DNA of 64,000 nt from Closterium sp. NIES-65 (GCA_948144175.1 CANXME010002337.1:1844001-1908000), one strand, 5' to 3'; positions 1 through 12,510 are shown, numbered from the stretch's first letter. Notes: a model not told the origin generated them from the sequence alone. Numbers and translations are program-made.

Positions 1-1408
1 AAGTAGCGCAACACCCTCTTCGCTGCAGCCATGTGCACAGGGAGGTGTCTCCCAGGAGCAACATAACGTGCCAGAATGCTAAGGGGGTATGCAAGGTCAG
101 GTCGTGTGCAGGTCATCAGGTACATGAGGCAGCCAACAAGCTCTGGATACGGACCACTCGGCTCTACGAACTCATCCGAAGGCAAAGCTGAGAGCGAGTG
201 GCGAGTAGGCAGAGGAGTGGCCTGAGGCGAGGAGTACGTGAAGCCGAAGCGCTGAAGGACCTGCTGCACCATGTGTGACTGAGTCAAGGTGATGGTGCGC
301 TATGCTCTATCTTGAGTGATCTGCAAGCCAAGGTAGTTGTGCAGTTCACACAGGTCTGTGCACGTGTGTCTCTTGTGCAGCTCGAACTTCACGTGGGCGA
401 GTCCAGCAGTGTCAGCTGTGGCAAAGACCAAGTCGTCGACGTACACGAGGATGTAGAAGGGCGGCAGAAGGGTGTCGGTGCGCACAAACAGCGACGGGTC
501 GACAGTAGAGGGAGCAAACACAAGAGCCGCAAGTGTAGTCCTCAGTGTGTCGTGCCACTCACGAGGTGCCTGGCGGAGACCGTAGAGGAAACGACCCAGT
601 CAAGCCAGGTGGGCGGCGCAGCCAGATCTCCTCGTGCAGGCTGCCCTGCAGGAAAGCTGTGCTGAAGTCAAGAGAGTGAAGCTCGAAGTCGCGCTGAGCG
701 GCTATGTGCAGCAGCACCCGAAGAGTGGTAATCTCCAGGGTGGGAGAGAAGGTCTGAAAATAGTCAACTCCCTGCAGCTGACAGAAGCCTCTAGCCACGT
801 ACCGCGCCTTGAAGACAGGCGGAGAACCCGGCCGCCGCTTCACCCTGAAAATCCACATGCCACTGACGATGTTCGCCCCAGGTGGGGGAACCTCGTCGAC
901 ATAGGTGCCTGTGGACTTCCAGGAAGCCATCTCTTCATCCATGGCTGACTGCCACTGAGAGGAGTAGGGACCCTCTATCGCCTCCGCGTAAGAGAGCGGA
1001 ATCGGGATGTCTGGTGCATCCGGGTCTCCCTCAAGGGCAAGCAGCATGGACACGAGATGAGGTGAAGCAGCAGCAAAGCACTGGAGCTCCTCCTGCCTGT
1101 CCTCAAGGACGTCCGTGCCAAGGGCTCACTCACCCCCGACGGACGGAGGACGACTCAGATTCAGCGACAAGACTAGCAGCGTAGTCTAGACAACAGCGAG
1201 CAGCGAAGTCGACAAGCTCAGCAACTAAGGCAGACGCAGTAGTGGACTCAAAGGAAGGGTCAGTGATGACAGTGGCAAGGAGACGCGTGACAGTAGGACT
1301 AGCAGCACGAAGAGAGTCCGACTCCGGGTCAGCAAGAGCAGGAAGAGAAGACTCAGAAGGAGAAGGCAAAGGGGCATGCAGTGGAGCAGTAGAAGGACGT
1401 AGAGACAT
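1..1408 (-). pseudogene. Element A reverse transcriptase and start of RNase H (broken)
   Basis: Reverse transcriptase of a copia polyprotein, which would copy element RNA into DNA in virus-like particles. The N-terminal RT part (about 559-1053) has the copia signatures W-R-V-K, SPT and LDFSTAFLQG; the catalytic YVDD box lies near 380-450 in the fragment 300-521. A deletion of about 30 bp near 582, relative to D and K, shifts the frame between the two parts. At the left edge the reading continues toward RNase H (AAAKRVLRY region). A spacer linking integrase to RT, with S/P-rich sequence, lies at 1130-1700. Confidence 0.85.
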
Positions 1409-1651
1409 TTGGTGTGTGTCGGAGACTGGGGGAGGACGCTGATGCGAACCACGATGACTTGTGCGAGCAGCACTAACAGGCGACGCAGGACGAGATGCAG
1501 GCTCACGACGCTCAGCAAGACCTCTAGAAGGACCAGTGAAGGGAGAAGGAGCAGGCAGTGGAGAGGCTGGCTGTAACTGTGACTCGGACTGGACAGCCGG
1601 CGGAAACTCTAAGGGAGGAGTAGGACCAAGAGAGGACGGAAGACCAAGAAC

Positions 1652-3511
1652 CTACTCAAGGAGCGGAACGAAGTACGGCCGCGGCCGCGCAACGCCACTA
1701 GACCCTGCAGGAACATCACCAGCACCCCCAACGGGAGCACCCGCACAAGGAGAACCACCAGCTCCAGCCGCGCCAACTCCAGCACCTCCAGCACCCTCAG
1801 AAGCACCAGCGCCAGCGGCATCTCCAGCGCCATTAGCCCCAGCACCTCCAGCTCCAGCTGGACCACCAGAAGACGTAGTAGCCCTAGCACCAGCAGCACC
1901 AGCTCCAGCAGCGGGAGCACCCGCAGGCTTAGCAGCTCCAGGACCCTCAGTACGAGCACCTCCTGGACCCGCGGCACCAGCACCCTCAGCAGCAGTAGAA
2001 CCTCCAGCACCAGCAGCACCTCCAGCTCCAGCAATACGGCTCCAGCGCCGAGCAAACCACTCGCGCAGCTCCTGTGAAGAGAGGAGGTCCCGCTGAGACG
2101 AATTACCCGAAAGACCTCCAGGTCCAGTCCCGCCAGACGCCACACGAGCAGGCGCAGCACCCCAAGGCTCCGCACCCCCACGCTCAGCACCCCAAGGCTC
2201 AGCACCCCCAGGCTCAGCACCCCCAGACCCCGTACCCGCAGGCTCACCACCCCTAGCAGCACCAGAGTCAACCGCTACCTCGACAGGCTTGACTGCGTCT
2301 ACCTGGGACACACCTGAGGGGGCAGGACCCTGAGGGGGAAGGGGGTCTACCGGGGGGGGACCTGGCGCGAGGAAGAGCTGCGGCGGGGGGAGGGACGCAT
2401 TGCGGTAGGGGAAGAGACGGTAGCAGGGAACCGACTCGTCAAACGTGACTACCTGAGATGACAGAACACGGCGCGAGGTGGGGTGGTAGAACTGCCAACC
2501 AGGCGCGTCAGGGGGGAAGCCAAGGAAGACGCAGGGAACAGCACGGGGGGACACCTTGTCCGCAGACAAGTCGCGGACAAACGCCCGAGATCCCCAGACA
2601 CGGAACGCAGACGCATCGCCAACCTTCCTCGTCCACCGCAGAGCAGGGGAGGTCTCCGGCATGGAGACCTGAGGCTGAAGGTTGATCTGATGCGCCGCGT
2701 ACTGAACCGCGAACGGCCACAGAAAATGGGGGGCAGCCGCATGGATCATGGACATACGAGCGACGTCCATGACCATGCCAATGCGGCGCTCAGCAATCCC
2801 ATTTTGCTCTGGAGAGGCAGGAAGCGTGAACATCTGGCGAATGCCTCGTGCACGACAGAAGGCTTGCATAAGGTCAGAGGAGAACTCTCCGCCTCTGTCG
2901 GGGTGCAGACGCAGAACAGGAAAGTCGGAGCCGAAACTCTCTCTGAGCTGGAGACGAGCTGCGCGGATCCAGTCGATCAACACCGCAGTGACCTCACCCT
3001 TGCTGCGCAAGGGGAAGACTATGGTGTAACGAGAGTAGTCGTCAACCACCAGCAGGAAGTGACGCTCGTGACCCTGGCCACGGACGCGGGCTGGGCCCCA
3101 CACGTCCATGTGCAGCGTATGCAGCGGAGCCTCTGTCGGAGGAAACTGGGAGGAGTGAGGAGCAGCGCGCTGCCGCCCCTCGACGCAGGGGTCGTAGGTA
3201 GGAGCAGGCCTCGGAGGAAGAGGAGGGAGGGACCGGGGGAGACCAGAGACAAGGACACGGGAGGCCATGCCTCGGAGACGAGGCAGGGAAGGGTGACCAA
3301 GGCGGTGGTGCCAGAGGAGAGTCTGGTGAGACAGGAGACGGCACGAGCAGGGGCAGTTGCAGGACCAGACCTGGACGCCGCAGCAGACACCTGACCCGAC
3401 GCATCTACCTGACCAGACGCAACAACCGGAGGAGACCCGGTAGTCAGTGTGTACAGGCTCGACCCTGGACGACGGGTAAACGTGGCCAAGTGTCGGCCCG
3501 TCCGAGCACAC
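1652..3511 (-). pseudogene. Element A integrase plus IN-RT linker
   Basis: A long open frame holding the pre-integrase zinc finger (HHRLGH then CVEGRQ; the first Cys of the CxxC pair is intact as DPC), then the integrase core: DVWGP (first Asp), DRGGEF (second Asp) and NGIAERR (Glu), spaced as in DDE integrases of copia elements. Downstream is a linker of GAEPGGAEPWGAE repeats and an LREWFARRW motif near 2050-2080, then a Gly/Ala-rich tract. The role is insertion of element DNA. The frame differs from that of the upstream protease (about one shift near 3380) and from the RT downstream, so no continuous polyprotein exists. Confidence 0.85.
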
Positions 3512-4128
3512 GTGCAGTGGGTCACTCGCTGACTCGCAGGAGTGAACTGGTGAACCCCCCCATCCTGTAGATCAGAACCACTCACCAAGTTCGTAGAGAA
3601 CGAGGGGAAGTTAAGATATGACAGGGTGCCAGAGGGGGCCGCCGGACACGGTAAGAAAGTGGAGAAGTGGGCAAGGTCAGGACCCCCAGAGGGGTCTGCC
3701 AAGGAGACCGCCACTGGTCGACTAAGCGGCGTGAGTGTGGTGCGGTCTCGAAAGAAGGAGCGGGAAGCACCCGAGTCAAGGGTGAAGGTGTGAGAGGCCT
3801 GAGCCGACGTGGTACCTAAGAGAGCAGACTCACCAGTACCTGGGGCAGCGGACTCACTAGCACCTAGAGCACCGGCCTCACCAGCACCTAGAGCAGCAGC
3901 CACACCGGCACCTAGAGTGGCAATCCCAATGCCCGGGTCATGCGGAACACACAAGTAACAGTCACCCTCATCACTAGTAGACACAACATACATGGCAGCA
4001 AGAATAGCATCAAAGTCAAGATCAAAGATAGCAACACCCGCCCTAGACAGCTCGCCCCAGCGAGGGATCTCCGTGGCGTCAGGGAACTGATGACGCCAAG
4101 CGTCTGTCAGGCGGCCGAAGCAGCGCAT
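3400..4128 (-). pseudogene. Element A protease and gag C-terminus
   Basis: The frame holds the end of gag (a CFGRLTDAW sequence following a cysteine/histidine knuckle-like region), an acidic stretch (IFDLDFDAIL), short GAGEAGALGAS repeats, and a retroviral-type aspartic protease with the active-site box LDSGASRSFF near 3755-3780. It is in the same frame as the glycine-rich gag part upstream, which fits a single gag-pol frame in the ancestor. A TAC to TAA change at 4225-4227 in the LREWY motif cuts it off from gag. Confidence 0.8.
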
Positions 4129-4224
4129 GGTGGGGTGCGGGCCCCCGCACTGCTCACCAGCGCGGTCGCCAGTACGGAGAACGTAGGTACAGGGACCAGC
4201 ACCCCCACTCCGCTGACGCCCAGC

Positions 4225-5324
4225 TTACCACTCACGAAGCTGCTGGGGGGACGGAGTCTCACAAGTGCTTTGCTTCTGCTGGCGCTGACCACCACCGGAG
4301 CCACCCCTCTGTGCAGTGCCACGACCAGCTCCACCGCCGCCGCCGCCACCACCTCCGCCTCCTCCGACTCCGCCTTCTCCCCTCCCACCGCCACCGCCTC
4401 CGCCTCCGCCTCCTCCGCCTCCACTGCTGCCACCGACGCCTCCACCCTCGCCACCATTCCCAGCACCACCCCCACCCCCTCCACCCCCGCCACCGCCACC
4501 TCCACCGCCCCCTCCAGCCCCTCCAATGCCCTTGCCCCCCTTGCCCTTGGCGGTGCGGCGTCTCTTGCTAGGGGTAGACACAACGCCGACCGACTCGAAA
4601 CCAACAAGGTCGGCCGCAGCAGCAAAGGCAACAAAGGGCAAGAGGGGGGAGGGGGAACACCCCTCAAAGACGGGGGTGCGAGGGTCACCACAAGAGGCTC
4701 CTACAGGGAATATACTATTCTCTGCTGCCAGGAGGCGCTCCTCGAGGAGGTCAACGGTGAGTGTGGTGGGGCAAACTAAAAGGAAGTGGTCCTTGACTAA
4801 GCGAAGGGAGTCAGGGAGCCGGGCGACTATGTAGTAGAGGGTGATGTACATTGGGGGGGGGGGTTCTTGGCGCAGAACTCAGCAAGAAGCGCAGCGCGGT
4901 AGCGAGTGTCACTAGTGCGAAGGTGCGTAATGAGGTCAGCGACTGTGGGGAAGGCAGCGAGGTCAGGGAACAGGTACGGCAGTATGAGGCGGCTAAGAGC
5001 AGCGGTGGCAGGGGAAGAGTAGCGTGCAACTACAGCGTCGTACAAGGTCTTAGCACTCTTTTACTGACTAAAGTGCGCACGCTCAGCGGTCGGTAAGTGG
5101 CGATGCATAGCAAGACGGGCAGCAGCATCGCGTGTGGACCACTGTGAGCGAACAGTGCTGTCAGCATCAGCAGGCGGGGCAGGAGAGGCACCAGAGGTGA
5201 GATCGAAAAGGGAGAGACCGTCTGCCCTATCGCACTGTAGGAAAAGCTTTAAGTTATCGACCCAGACCTCAAAGTCAACAGCCCGACCCTCATCATCCAA
5301 GGTAAGGACACTGGGGGTAGCCAT
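4225..5324 (-). pseudogene. Element A gag (broken)
   Basis: Gag forms the virus-like particle that packages element RNA. The start is the ATG at 5324; the first residues match those of elements E, I and K (MATP.VL.. DxEGRAVDFEVWVD). A TAA stop near 5061 replaces a Tyr codon, and a run of Gs at 4851-4863 (Cs in the coding strand) changes frame. The C-terminal half is a glycine-rich low-complexity tract (4260-4560) ending in PQQLREW. It would be about 430 residues without its lesions. The same TAA is present in element I. Confidence 0.8.
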
Positions 5325-5501
5325 GACAGCAGCAGTCTAGTGGTGAGAGCGGCAGGCTAGAGGTAGTGCAGTGGCATAGACGCTGCTCGGGAAAGCTCTC
5401 ACTAGTCCGGGTGGGGAGGGCCGGGGCGCGCCGGCAGGAACAGGGCCGCAGCTGCGGCGGCAGCGGCTCGGCAGCTCAGTAGCGGCTCGGCGGCTCGGCG
5501 G
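5325..5501 (-). other. Element A leader, part next to gag
   Basis: GC-rich, non-coding, with short GGCTCGGCGG-type repeats near 5462-5501. It is interrupted at 5501 by the insertion of element B and resumes at 12662. Confidence 0.75.
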
Positions 5502-5638
5502 TGTTAGAATCTTAGAACGAACGAGAATGATGAAACTAGGCATGAGGGGGATACAAGTAGGAAACCCTAACAAAGTTGTACCCCCTAACGCTAAACCCAC
5601 TATAGCCTACACAATATAAACATGTATAACGTTTGACA
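5502..5638 (-). repeat. Element B 3' LTR
   Basis: 137 bp, begins TGTTAGAATC and ends GTTTGACA on the plus strand. Pairs with 12525-12661. It contains the block GTAGGCTATAGTGGG (minus strand) that is shared by the LTRs of the other superfamily members. Confidence 0.9.
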
Positions 5639-5890
5639 CACCCCCATAGGCTAAGTGGGAGACAACCAGATGGTCACAAGACCAGTCAAAGCAAGGCAAA
5701 GCAAGCTCAGGGTGGATCTCAAGGAAACCACACAAATTCTGAGCACAAGCAAGTGGTCACAAGACCACTTCACATGTAGATTGATAATATAACAAGAGGT
5801 ACAGTGATCACAACCTAGCAGGTGTAAGCATGCAAGTATATAAATAGATATCACAGTACAAACAGAGTCAAGAAGTAAGCAAGTGAGGCC
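5639..5890 (-). other. Element B 3' non-coding region with PPT and hairpin
   Basis: On the minus strand this ends in a purine-rich TATGGGGGTG immediately before the LTR, the polypurine tract used to prime plus-strand DNA. At 5751-5770 there is a perfect 8-bp hairpin (AAGTGGTC, loop ACAA, GACCACTT on the plus strand). The position and loop match hairpins in the other elements. Confidence 0.75.
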
Positions 5891-5899
5891 CAATGGGCA

Positions 5900-6545
5900 C
5901 CAGGCCTAGAACAGTACAGAAGCGCTGATGATCACAAGGCTGGAGTGCCTTGGTGAACACATCAGCAGTGTTGGTCCGTGTGGCCACTTAAGCGAGACGA
6001 AGCTGACCGCGCTGCTGCAGCTCTCGAGTAAGGAAGTAGCGCAGAGCGATGTGCTTCGTTCTATGCTCCAGTCTGTGCTCCTAACACAAGGCATTGGTGG
6101 CCTTGTTGTCAACGTACAGCACTGGAGGAGAACGAGGCCGCTCTCCCAGATCAGTGAGCAGATAGGTGAGCCAGCGTAACTCCTGTGCAGCCATGGCTGT
6201 GGCGTAAATCTCAGCCTCACAACTGAAGCTTAGAACTGAAGACGAGCGAGTAGAACGCCAAGAAACTGAACCGGAGCCAAGGCTGAATGTGTAACCCTGA
6301 GACGACCGCTGAGTAGCCTGGTCGTCAGCCCAAGAAGCGTCTGAGTGCCCAGTGAGGACAACTCGAGCCCGTCCTCCAAGCACTAGCCCCATGCCCGACG
6401 TACTGCACAAGTAGCGCAACACCCTCTTAGCTGCATCCATGTGCTCCTTCCGGTGACGACGAGGAGCGACATAGTGTGCGAGGGTGCTAAGAGGGTATGC
6501 TAGGTAAGGTCGTGTGCAGGTCATCAGGTACATGAGGCAGCCCAC
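5900..6545 (-). pseudogene. Element B RNase H (broken)
   Basis: Copia RNase H, which would degrade the RNA of the RNA/DNA hybrid. Visible motifs are HSDASWADDQ, FSCEAEIYA and YVDNKA, with the catalytic Asp, Glu and Asp. The frame breaks near 6085, after the third acidic motif, and continues in another frame at 5906-6220. The N-terminal VGCLMYL.TCTRP sequence joins it to RT. Confidence 0.8.
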
Positions 6546-6629
6546 AAGCTCTGGATACGGGCCACTTGGCTCTACTGACTCATCCGAAGGCAGAGCTGAG
6601 AGAGAGTGACCGGTAGGCAGAGGAGTGGC

Positions 6630-7853
6630 CTAAGGCGAGGAGTACGTGAAGCGGAAGCGCTGAAGGATCAGCTGCACCATGTGTGACTGAGTCAAGGTGA
6701 TGGTGTGCTGTGCTCTGTCCCGAGTGATCCGCAAGCCAAGGTAGCTTGTCAGTTCACCCAGGTCTGTGCACGTGTGTCTCTTGTGCAGCTCCGACTTCAC
6801 GTCGGCGAGTGCCGCAATGTCAGCAGTAGCAAAGACCAAGTTGTCTATGTAGACGAGAACGTAGAACGGCGGCAGAGTGGTGTCGGTGCGTAGAAACAGC
6901 GATGGGTCAGCAGTAGAAGGAGCGAAACCAAGAGCAGCAAGTGTAGTCCTCAGTGTGTCGTGCCACTCACGGGGTGCATGGCGGAGACCGTAGACTGGTC
7001 GTCGGAGGCTCCACTGGCTGCCAGGAGGGAATGACCCAGTGAAGCCAGGTGGGCGGCGCAGCCAGATCTCCTCGTGCAGGCTGCCCTGCAAGAACGCAGT
7101 GCAGAAGTCGAGAGAGTGAAGCTCGTAGTCACGCTGAGCGGCTATGTGGAGCAGAACCCGAAGAGTGGTCATCTTCGGGGTCGGGGAGAAGGTCTAGAAG
7201 AAGTCAACTCCCTCTTGCTGACTGAAGCCTCGAGCCACGTAACGCGCCTTGAAGACAGGTGGAGAACCCGGCGGCCGCTTCACCCTGAAAATCCACATGC
7301 CACTGACGATGTTCGCCCCAAGCGGGGGAACCTCGTCGACGTAGGTGCCTGTGGACTTCCAGGAAGCCATCTCTGCGTCCATGGCTGACTGCCACTAAGA
7401 GGAGTAGGGACCCTCTATCGCCTCCGCGTAAGAGCGCGGAGTCGGGATGTCTGGTGCATCTGGGTCTCCCTCCGGGGCAATCAGCATGGACACGAGATGG
7501 GGCAAAGCAGCGGCAAAGCACTCAAACTCCTCCTGCCTGTCCTCAAGGACGTCCGTGCCAAGAGCACACTCATCCCCGACGGACGGAGGACAGACAGACT
7601 CACACTCAGCAACAAGGCTAGCGGCGTAGTCTAGACGACAAGCGGCAGCAAAGTCAACTAACTCAGCGACTACAGCAGACGCAGCGGAGGACTCAAAGGT
7701 AGGGTCAGTGACAACAGTGGCGAGGAGACGCATGACAGTAGGACTGGCAGCACGAAGGGAGTCAGACTCCGGATCAGCAAGAGCAGGAAGAGAGGACGCA
7801 GGAGGAGACGGCAGGGGGACACGCTGAGGAGCAGTGGAACGACGAAGCGCCAT
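6630..7853 (-). pseudogene. Element B reverse transcriptase with altered active site
   Basis: RT homologous to those of A, D, I and K. 7395-7853 holds the N-terminal linker and the start of the domain; 6630-7172 holds LDFCTAFLQG, WLRRPPGF and the catalytic box. The box reads YIDN where the other copies read YVDD, so the second catalytic Asp is Asn (AAC). A stop replaces a Gln codon near 7196 and another stop follows the box region near 6630. Both would remove activity. The gag-pol neighbours are in a different frame. Confidence 0.85.
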
Positions 7854-8054
7854 CTGGTGAGTGCCTGGGACAGCAGGAGGACGCTAACGCGGGACACGAC
7901 GACTAGTCTGAGCAGCACGAACAGGTGACGCAGAACGAGACTCAGGCGACACAGGAAGAGACGCAGGCTCACGACGCTCCGTAAGACCTCCAGTAGGACC
8001 AGTGTAAGGAGAAGGACCAGGAAGTGGCGAGGCAGGCAGTAACTGTGACCGCGA

Positions 8055-9889
8055 CTAGACAGACTGAGGAAACTCTAAGGAAGGAGCAGGACAAGGAGGA
8101 GGCGGCTGACCAAGAACCTGCTGAAGGAGCGGAACGAAGTACGGCCGAGGCCGTGTAGCGCCTCCAAAACCAGCAGAGAGACCACCAGCACCCTCAGATC
8201 CAGAGTTTCTAGCCAGAACTCCCGCAGCACCAGTAGTAGCTCTAGCAGCGCCAGTACCTCCAGCACCAGGAGCACCAGCAGCACCAGCTCCAATGTCCTC
8301 AGCACCAGTAGCAGCTCCAACTCCTGGGTGCGCAGCACCAGCAGCAGCTCCAACTCCAGGGTCCTCAACACCAGCAGCAGCTCCAACTCTTGGGTCCGCA
8401 GCACCAGCAGTAGCACCAGGTCCAGGGTCCGCAGCACCAGCAGCAGCTCCAACTTCAGGGTCTGCAGCACCAGCAGCAGTACCAACTCCAGGGTCCTCAG
8501 CACCAGCAGTAGCTCCAACTCTAGGGTCCTCAGTACAAGCAGCAGCTCCAACTCCAGGGTCCCGAGCACCAGCAGCGCCACTCCGGAGACTGCAACGCCG
8601 AGCGTACCACTCTCGGAGCCGCTGAGGAGAGGGGAGCTCCCGCCTAGGTGGGGAACTACAAGCACTAGCTCCAGCACCACCTCTAGCCCCAGAAGCACCT
8701 CTCCTGAGGCTGCAGTACCGTGAGTACCACTCACGCAGTTGCTGGGAAGACGAAGGGTCTCCATGCGCCGTACGCTCAGGTGTAGCACCCCCAGGCTCAG
8801 TACCCTCAGTCGCAGCACTCTCAGGTCCAGTATCCCCAAGCTCAGCACCCCCAGACTCCACACCCCCAGGCTCCTCACCCTCAGGCTCCGCACCCGCAGG
8901 CTCCGCACCCCAAGCAGGACGAGAGTCGACAGCTACCTTGATAGGCTCAACCGGGTCTACCTGGGACACACCTGAATGAGCAGCACCCTGAGGGGGAAGG
9001 GGGTCTACCACAGCAGCACCTAGAGCGAGGAAGGGGGCGGGGGGGAGAGCGGGGCAGTGCGGTAGGGGAAGAGGCGGTAGTAGGGGACGGACTCGTTGAA
9101 AGTGACGTCCTGAGAAGGCAGGACACGGCGCAAGGTAGGGTGGTAAAACTGCCAACCAGACGCGTCCGGGACAAAGCCAAGGAAGACACAAGGAACAGCG
9201 CGGGAGGAGAGCTTGTCCGCGGACGTATCGCGAACAAAGGCTCAAGATCCCCAGACCCAAAAACGTGTCGCATCGCCAACCTTGCCCGTCCAACGCAGTG
9301 TCGGCGAAGTCTGCGGAACGGAGACACGGGGCCAGAGGTTGAGCTGATGTGCAGCGTATCGGACCGCAAACGACCACAGAAAGTGGGGGGCAGCCGCATG
9401 GATCAAGGAGGTACGAGCGACCTCCATGACCAAGCCAATGCGGCGCTCAGCAACCCCATTCTGCTGTGGAGAGGCCGGAAGCATGAACGACTGCTCAATG
9501 CCCTCCTTCTGACAGAAAGCCTCCAAGAGGCCGGAGGAAAACTCCCCACCTCCGTCAGAGTGCAGACGCAGGACAGGAAGGTCAGAGTGGAACCTCTCGC
9601 TGAGCTGGAGACGGGCAGCGCGGATCCAAGGGATCAAAACATTAGGGACTTCACCCTTGGTGCGCAAGGGGAAGACCGTGGTGTAACGCGAGCAGTCGTC
9701 AACAACTATCAAGAAGTACCTCTCGTGACCCTTTCCACGAACGCGGGCTGGGCCCCACACGTCCATGTGGAGCGTCTGCAGAGGAGCAGTCGTCGGGGGA
9801 AAGGAGGAGGAGTGAGGAGCAGCGCGCTGCCGGCCCTCGACACAGGGAAGACAGGGGGGAGCAGGCGAGGGTGGGAGGGGAGGGAGCAC
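8055..9889 (-). pseudogene. Element B integrase and long repeat linker
   Basis: 9242-9889 carries the zinc-finger end (CVEGRQRAAPHSS) and the catalytic core with DVWGP, SDGGGEF and NGVAERR. The C-terminal part and linker are in the frame 8055-9377. The linker has two LREWY motifs (near 8745 and 8620) and about ten 30-bp units encoding AAGAEDPGVG-type repeats (8290-8570). A frameshift near 9300 separates core from C-terminus. Confidence 0.85.
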
Positions 9890-9913
9890 CCTGGGAAGAC
9901 CAGAGACAAGGTA

Positions 9914-10888
9914 TCAGGAGTGCATGCCACGAAGACGCTGCACGGACGGGTGACCAAGGCGGTGGTGCCAGAGGACAGTCTGGTGTGACAGTGAGCGACA
10001 CGAGCACGGGGCCGACAGCTGACCAGACGCAGACGCAGACGCAGCTACCTGAGGGGACTCAGTGGTCAGTGTGTACAGGTCCGACCCCGGTTGCCGAGTG
10101 AACGTAGCCAAGTGGCGACCCGTCCGAACACACGTGCAGTGTGTCACGCGCTCGTAGGCAGGGGTGAACTGGTGAACACCCCCGTCCTGGAGTGCACTAC
10201 CTGCCACCAAGTTCGTAGAGAACGAGGGGAGGTAGAGACCTAACAGTGTGCCCGACGGGACCGCCGGACAGGGGAGGACAGTGGAGGAGGTCGCAAGGAC
10301 CGGACCCCCAGAGGGGTCAGCGAGGGAGACTGCAACTGGCCGAGCAAGTTGCTCAAGGGCAGTGCGGTCACGAAAGAAACAGCGAGAAGCACCTGAGTCC
10401 AGTGTGAAGGTGTGTTGTGCCTCCGTAGACTCAGCACCAGAGGGCGCAGACTCATGAGTACCTAGAGCAGCAGCCTCACCAGCACCTGGGTCAGCAGACA
10501 CGCGAGCACCTATGGCGGCAGCCTCACCAGCACCTGGGGCAGCTGACGCACTAGCACCTAGAGCGGCAGCCTCACTGGTCCGAATGCCCGGATCGGGCGG
10601 AACACACAGGTACAGGGCTCTCTCTCCAGTATCAGACATCACATACATGGCACCAAGAATCACATCAAAGTCAAGAGCATAGACATCAATGTTCTTCCTA
10701 AGTAGATCAGCCCAGCGGGGCAGCTCAGTGGCACCAGGAAACTGAGTACGCCAGGCGTCGTCAAGGCGGGAGAAGCAGCGCTGTGTGGTGTGCACCCTGC
10801 CACACGTCTGACCAGTGCGGTCACCTGTGCGGATGACATACGAGCAGATAAGTCCACCCCCCCCCCCCCCCCATGCTGAGAGTACCAC
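9914..10888 (-). pseudogene. Element B protease and pre-integrase region
   Basis: Starts in the gag knuckle-like region (TGQTCGRVHTTQRCF), continues through an acidic segment and GAGEAAALGA repeats, then the aspartic protease box LDSGASRCFF near 10390-10420, and the HHRLGH half of the pre-integrase zinc finger near 9945-9965. The frame is open for 324 residues, among the better-preserved parts of B. Confidence 0.8.
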
Positions 10889-11934
10889 TCACGAAGCTCC
10901 TGGGGCGACAGAGTCTGCTGCTGGCGTTGACCACCACCTCGACCACCACCGCCCTTGCCACCACCGCGCCCACCGCCGCCACCACCAGCGTCCCCAACCC
11001 GGCCACCTCCTCTGCCAGTGCCGCCACCACCCCCGCTGCCGCCACCACCCCCACTGCTGCCACTAGCCCCTCCAGTCCCGCCACCACCCCCACCGCCGCC
11101 ACCGCCCCCACCACCGCCTCCCCCGCCGTCACATCCACCTCCCTTGCCCCCCTTTGCCCTTGCTGCTGCGGCGCCCAGTCTAAGTGGACGCAATCCCGAC
11201 CTGCTCAGTCCCTAGGAGGTTAACAGCAGCAGCAGAGGCGACAGAGGGGAGAAGGGGGGAGGGGGAGCACCCCTCGAAGAAAGGGGTGCGGGGGTCGCCA
11301 CGAGAGGTGCCTACAGCGACTATACTAGCCTCAGATGCAAGCAGTTCCTTCTCGAGTAGAGCAATGGTGAGCTCAGTGGGGCAGCGAGCGAGGAAGTGAT
11401 CCCTAACCGCACGAAGAGAGTCAGGGAGACGGGTGACTAGGTGGTAGAGACTCAGCCAGAAGGGGGGGGGGGGGTCTTGTCAAGAAACTCAGCGGGCATA
11501 GCTGCACGGAAGCGGGCCTCACTAGAGCGGAGGTGTGTGATGAGGTCAGCGACTGTGGAGAAAGTGGACAGGTCTAGGAACAAGTAGGGGAGCGAGAGAC
11601 AGCCTAGCGTAGCAGAGGCAGGTGAGGAGTAGCGTGCAACTACAGCAGTGTACAGTGCCTGTGCAGTCTTGTGCTGGCCGGAGTGCTCGCGCTCATCTAT
11701 CGGCAGAGAGTTGTGAATAGCAAAGCAAGTGTGGGCGTCACGAGTCTGCCACTGTGAGCGGGCAGTGCTGTCAGCAGTAGCAGCAGGGGCAGCAGCGTGT
11801 CCTAGAGCGTGATCGTACAGTGAAATATCCTCCTTGGCAGTGAGCTGGAGATACAGGTGCAGGTCATCTAGCCATGTGTCAAACTTCAGTGGGCGGCCCT
11901 CAGCATCGAAAGCGAGCACGGTAGGGCTAGCCAT
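10889..11934 (-). pseudogene. Element B gag (second gag type, broken)
   Basis: ATG at 11934. The N-terminus (MASPTVLAFDAEGRPLKFD) resembles the gag of A but diverges after the first 20 residues (LTAKEDISLYDHALGHA). The second half is a glycine-rich tract (10930-11190) ending in SPQELREWYSQHGGGG. Runs of C at 10858-10872 and of G at 11461-11473 lie in the coding sequence and shift the frame. F carries the same gag type. Confidence 0.8.
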
Positions 11935-12510
11935 AGCTGCAGTAGGAGCAGTAGTGGCGGCTGTAACAGCAGTAGTGCCAGTAGCAGTGACAGCAGCAGC
12001 AGTAGCGCGGCTCGGTAGGGCGACGCGGCTCGATGGGGCGGCGCGGCTCAGGTGTATTGGGGCGCTAGCGGGGCTGCAAGGGCAGGGCTGTGCGGAGGGA
12101 GGCACGCGAGGGCGTGCTAGTGGGGCGGGGCCTGGTCTCACGGGGCACGCAAAGGCGGGCTAGTGGGGCAGGGCCGGTTCTCGAGAGGCACGCAAGGGCG
12201 CGTGGGTGGGGCAGGGCCGGTCGCACGAGGCACGCTAGGGCGCGCGAGGAAGGGCGGGGCCGGTTCGTAAGGGGCGCGCAAGGGCGCGCGGGGTAGCGGG
12301 TCGCGTAAGGGCGCGCTACGAGGAGGGCGGGGCCGATCACGAGGGGCACGCTAGGGCGTGCGGGCTGAGCGGGGCCGGTTCGTAAGGGGCACGCTAGGGC
12401 GCGCTACAGGGCAGAAACGAGGTGCGCTCGCGGGCGCGACTAAGTGAGGCGCACTCGGGCGCAACTAACGGATTAGGTGGGCCCTATCATCGGTCCTAGG
12501 TTACAACCTA
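11935..12510 (-). other. Element B leader
   Basis: GC-rich non-coding leader with GGGCGCGC/CACGCTAGGGCGCG-type repeats (12060-12470). Near the primer site, GGTGGGCCC lies at 12477-12485 and a perfect 7-bp hairpin (CTAGGTT, loop AC, AACCTAG) at 12496-12511. Confidence 0.7.

Noticed and set aside
4311..4834. Plus-strand proline-rich frames opposite the glycine-rich gag tracts (also near 11000, 28400 and 52500)
   Set aside because: They are shadows of the GGN glycine codons on the other strand (CCN).
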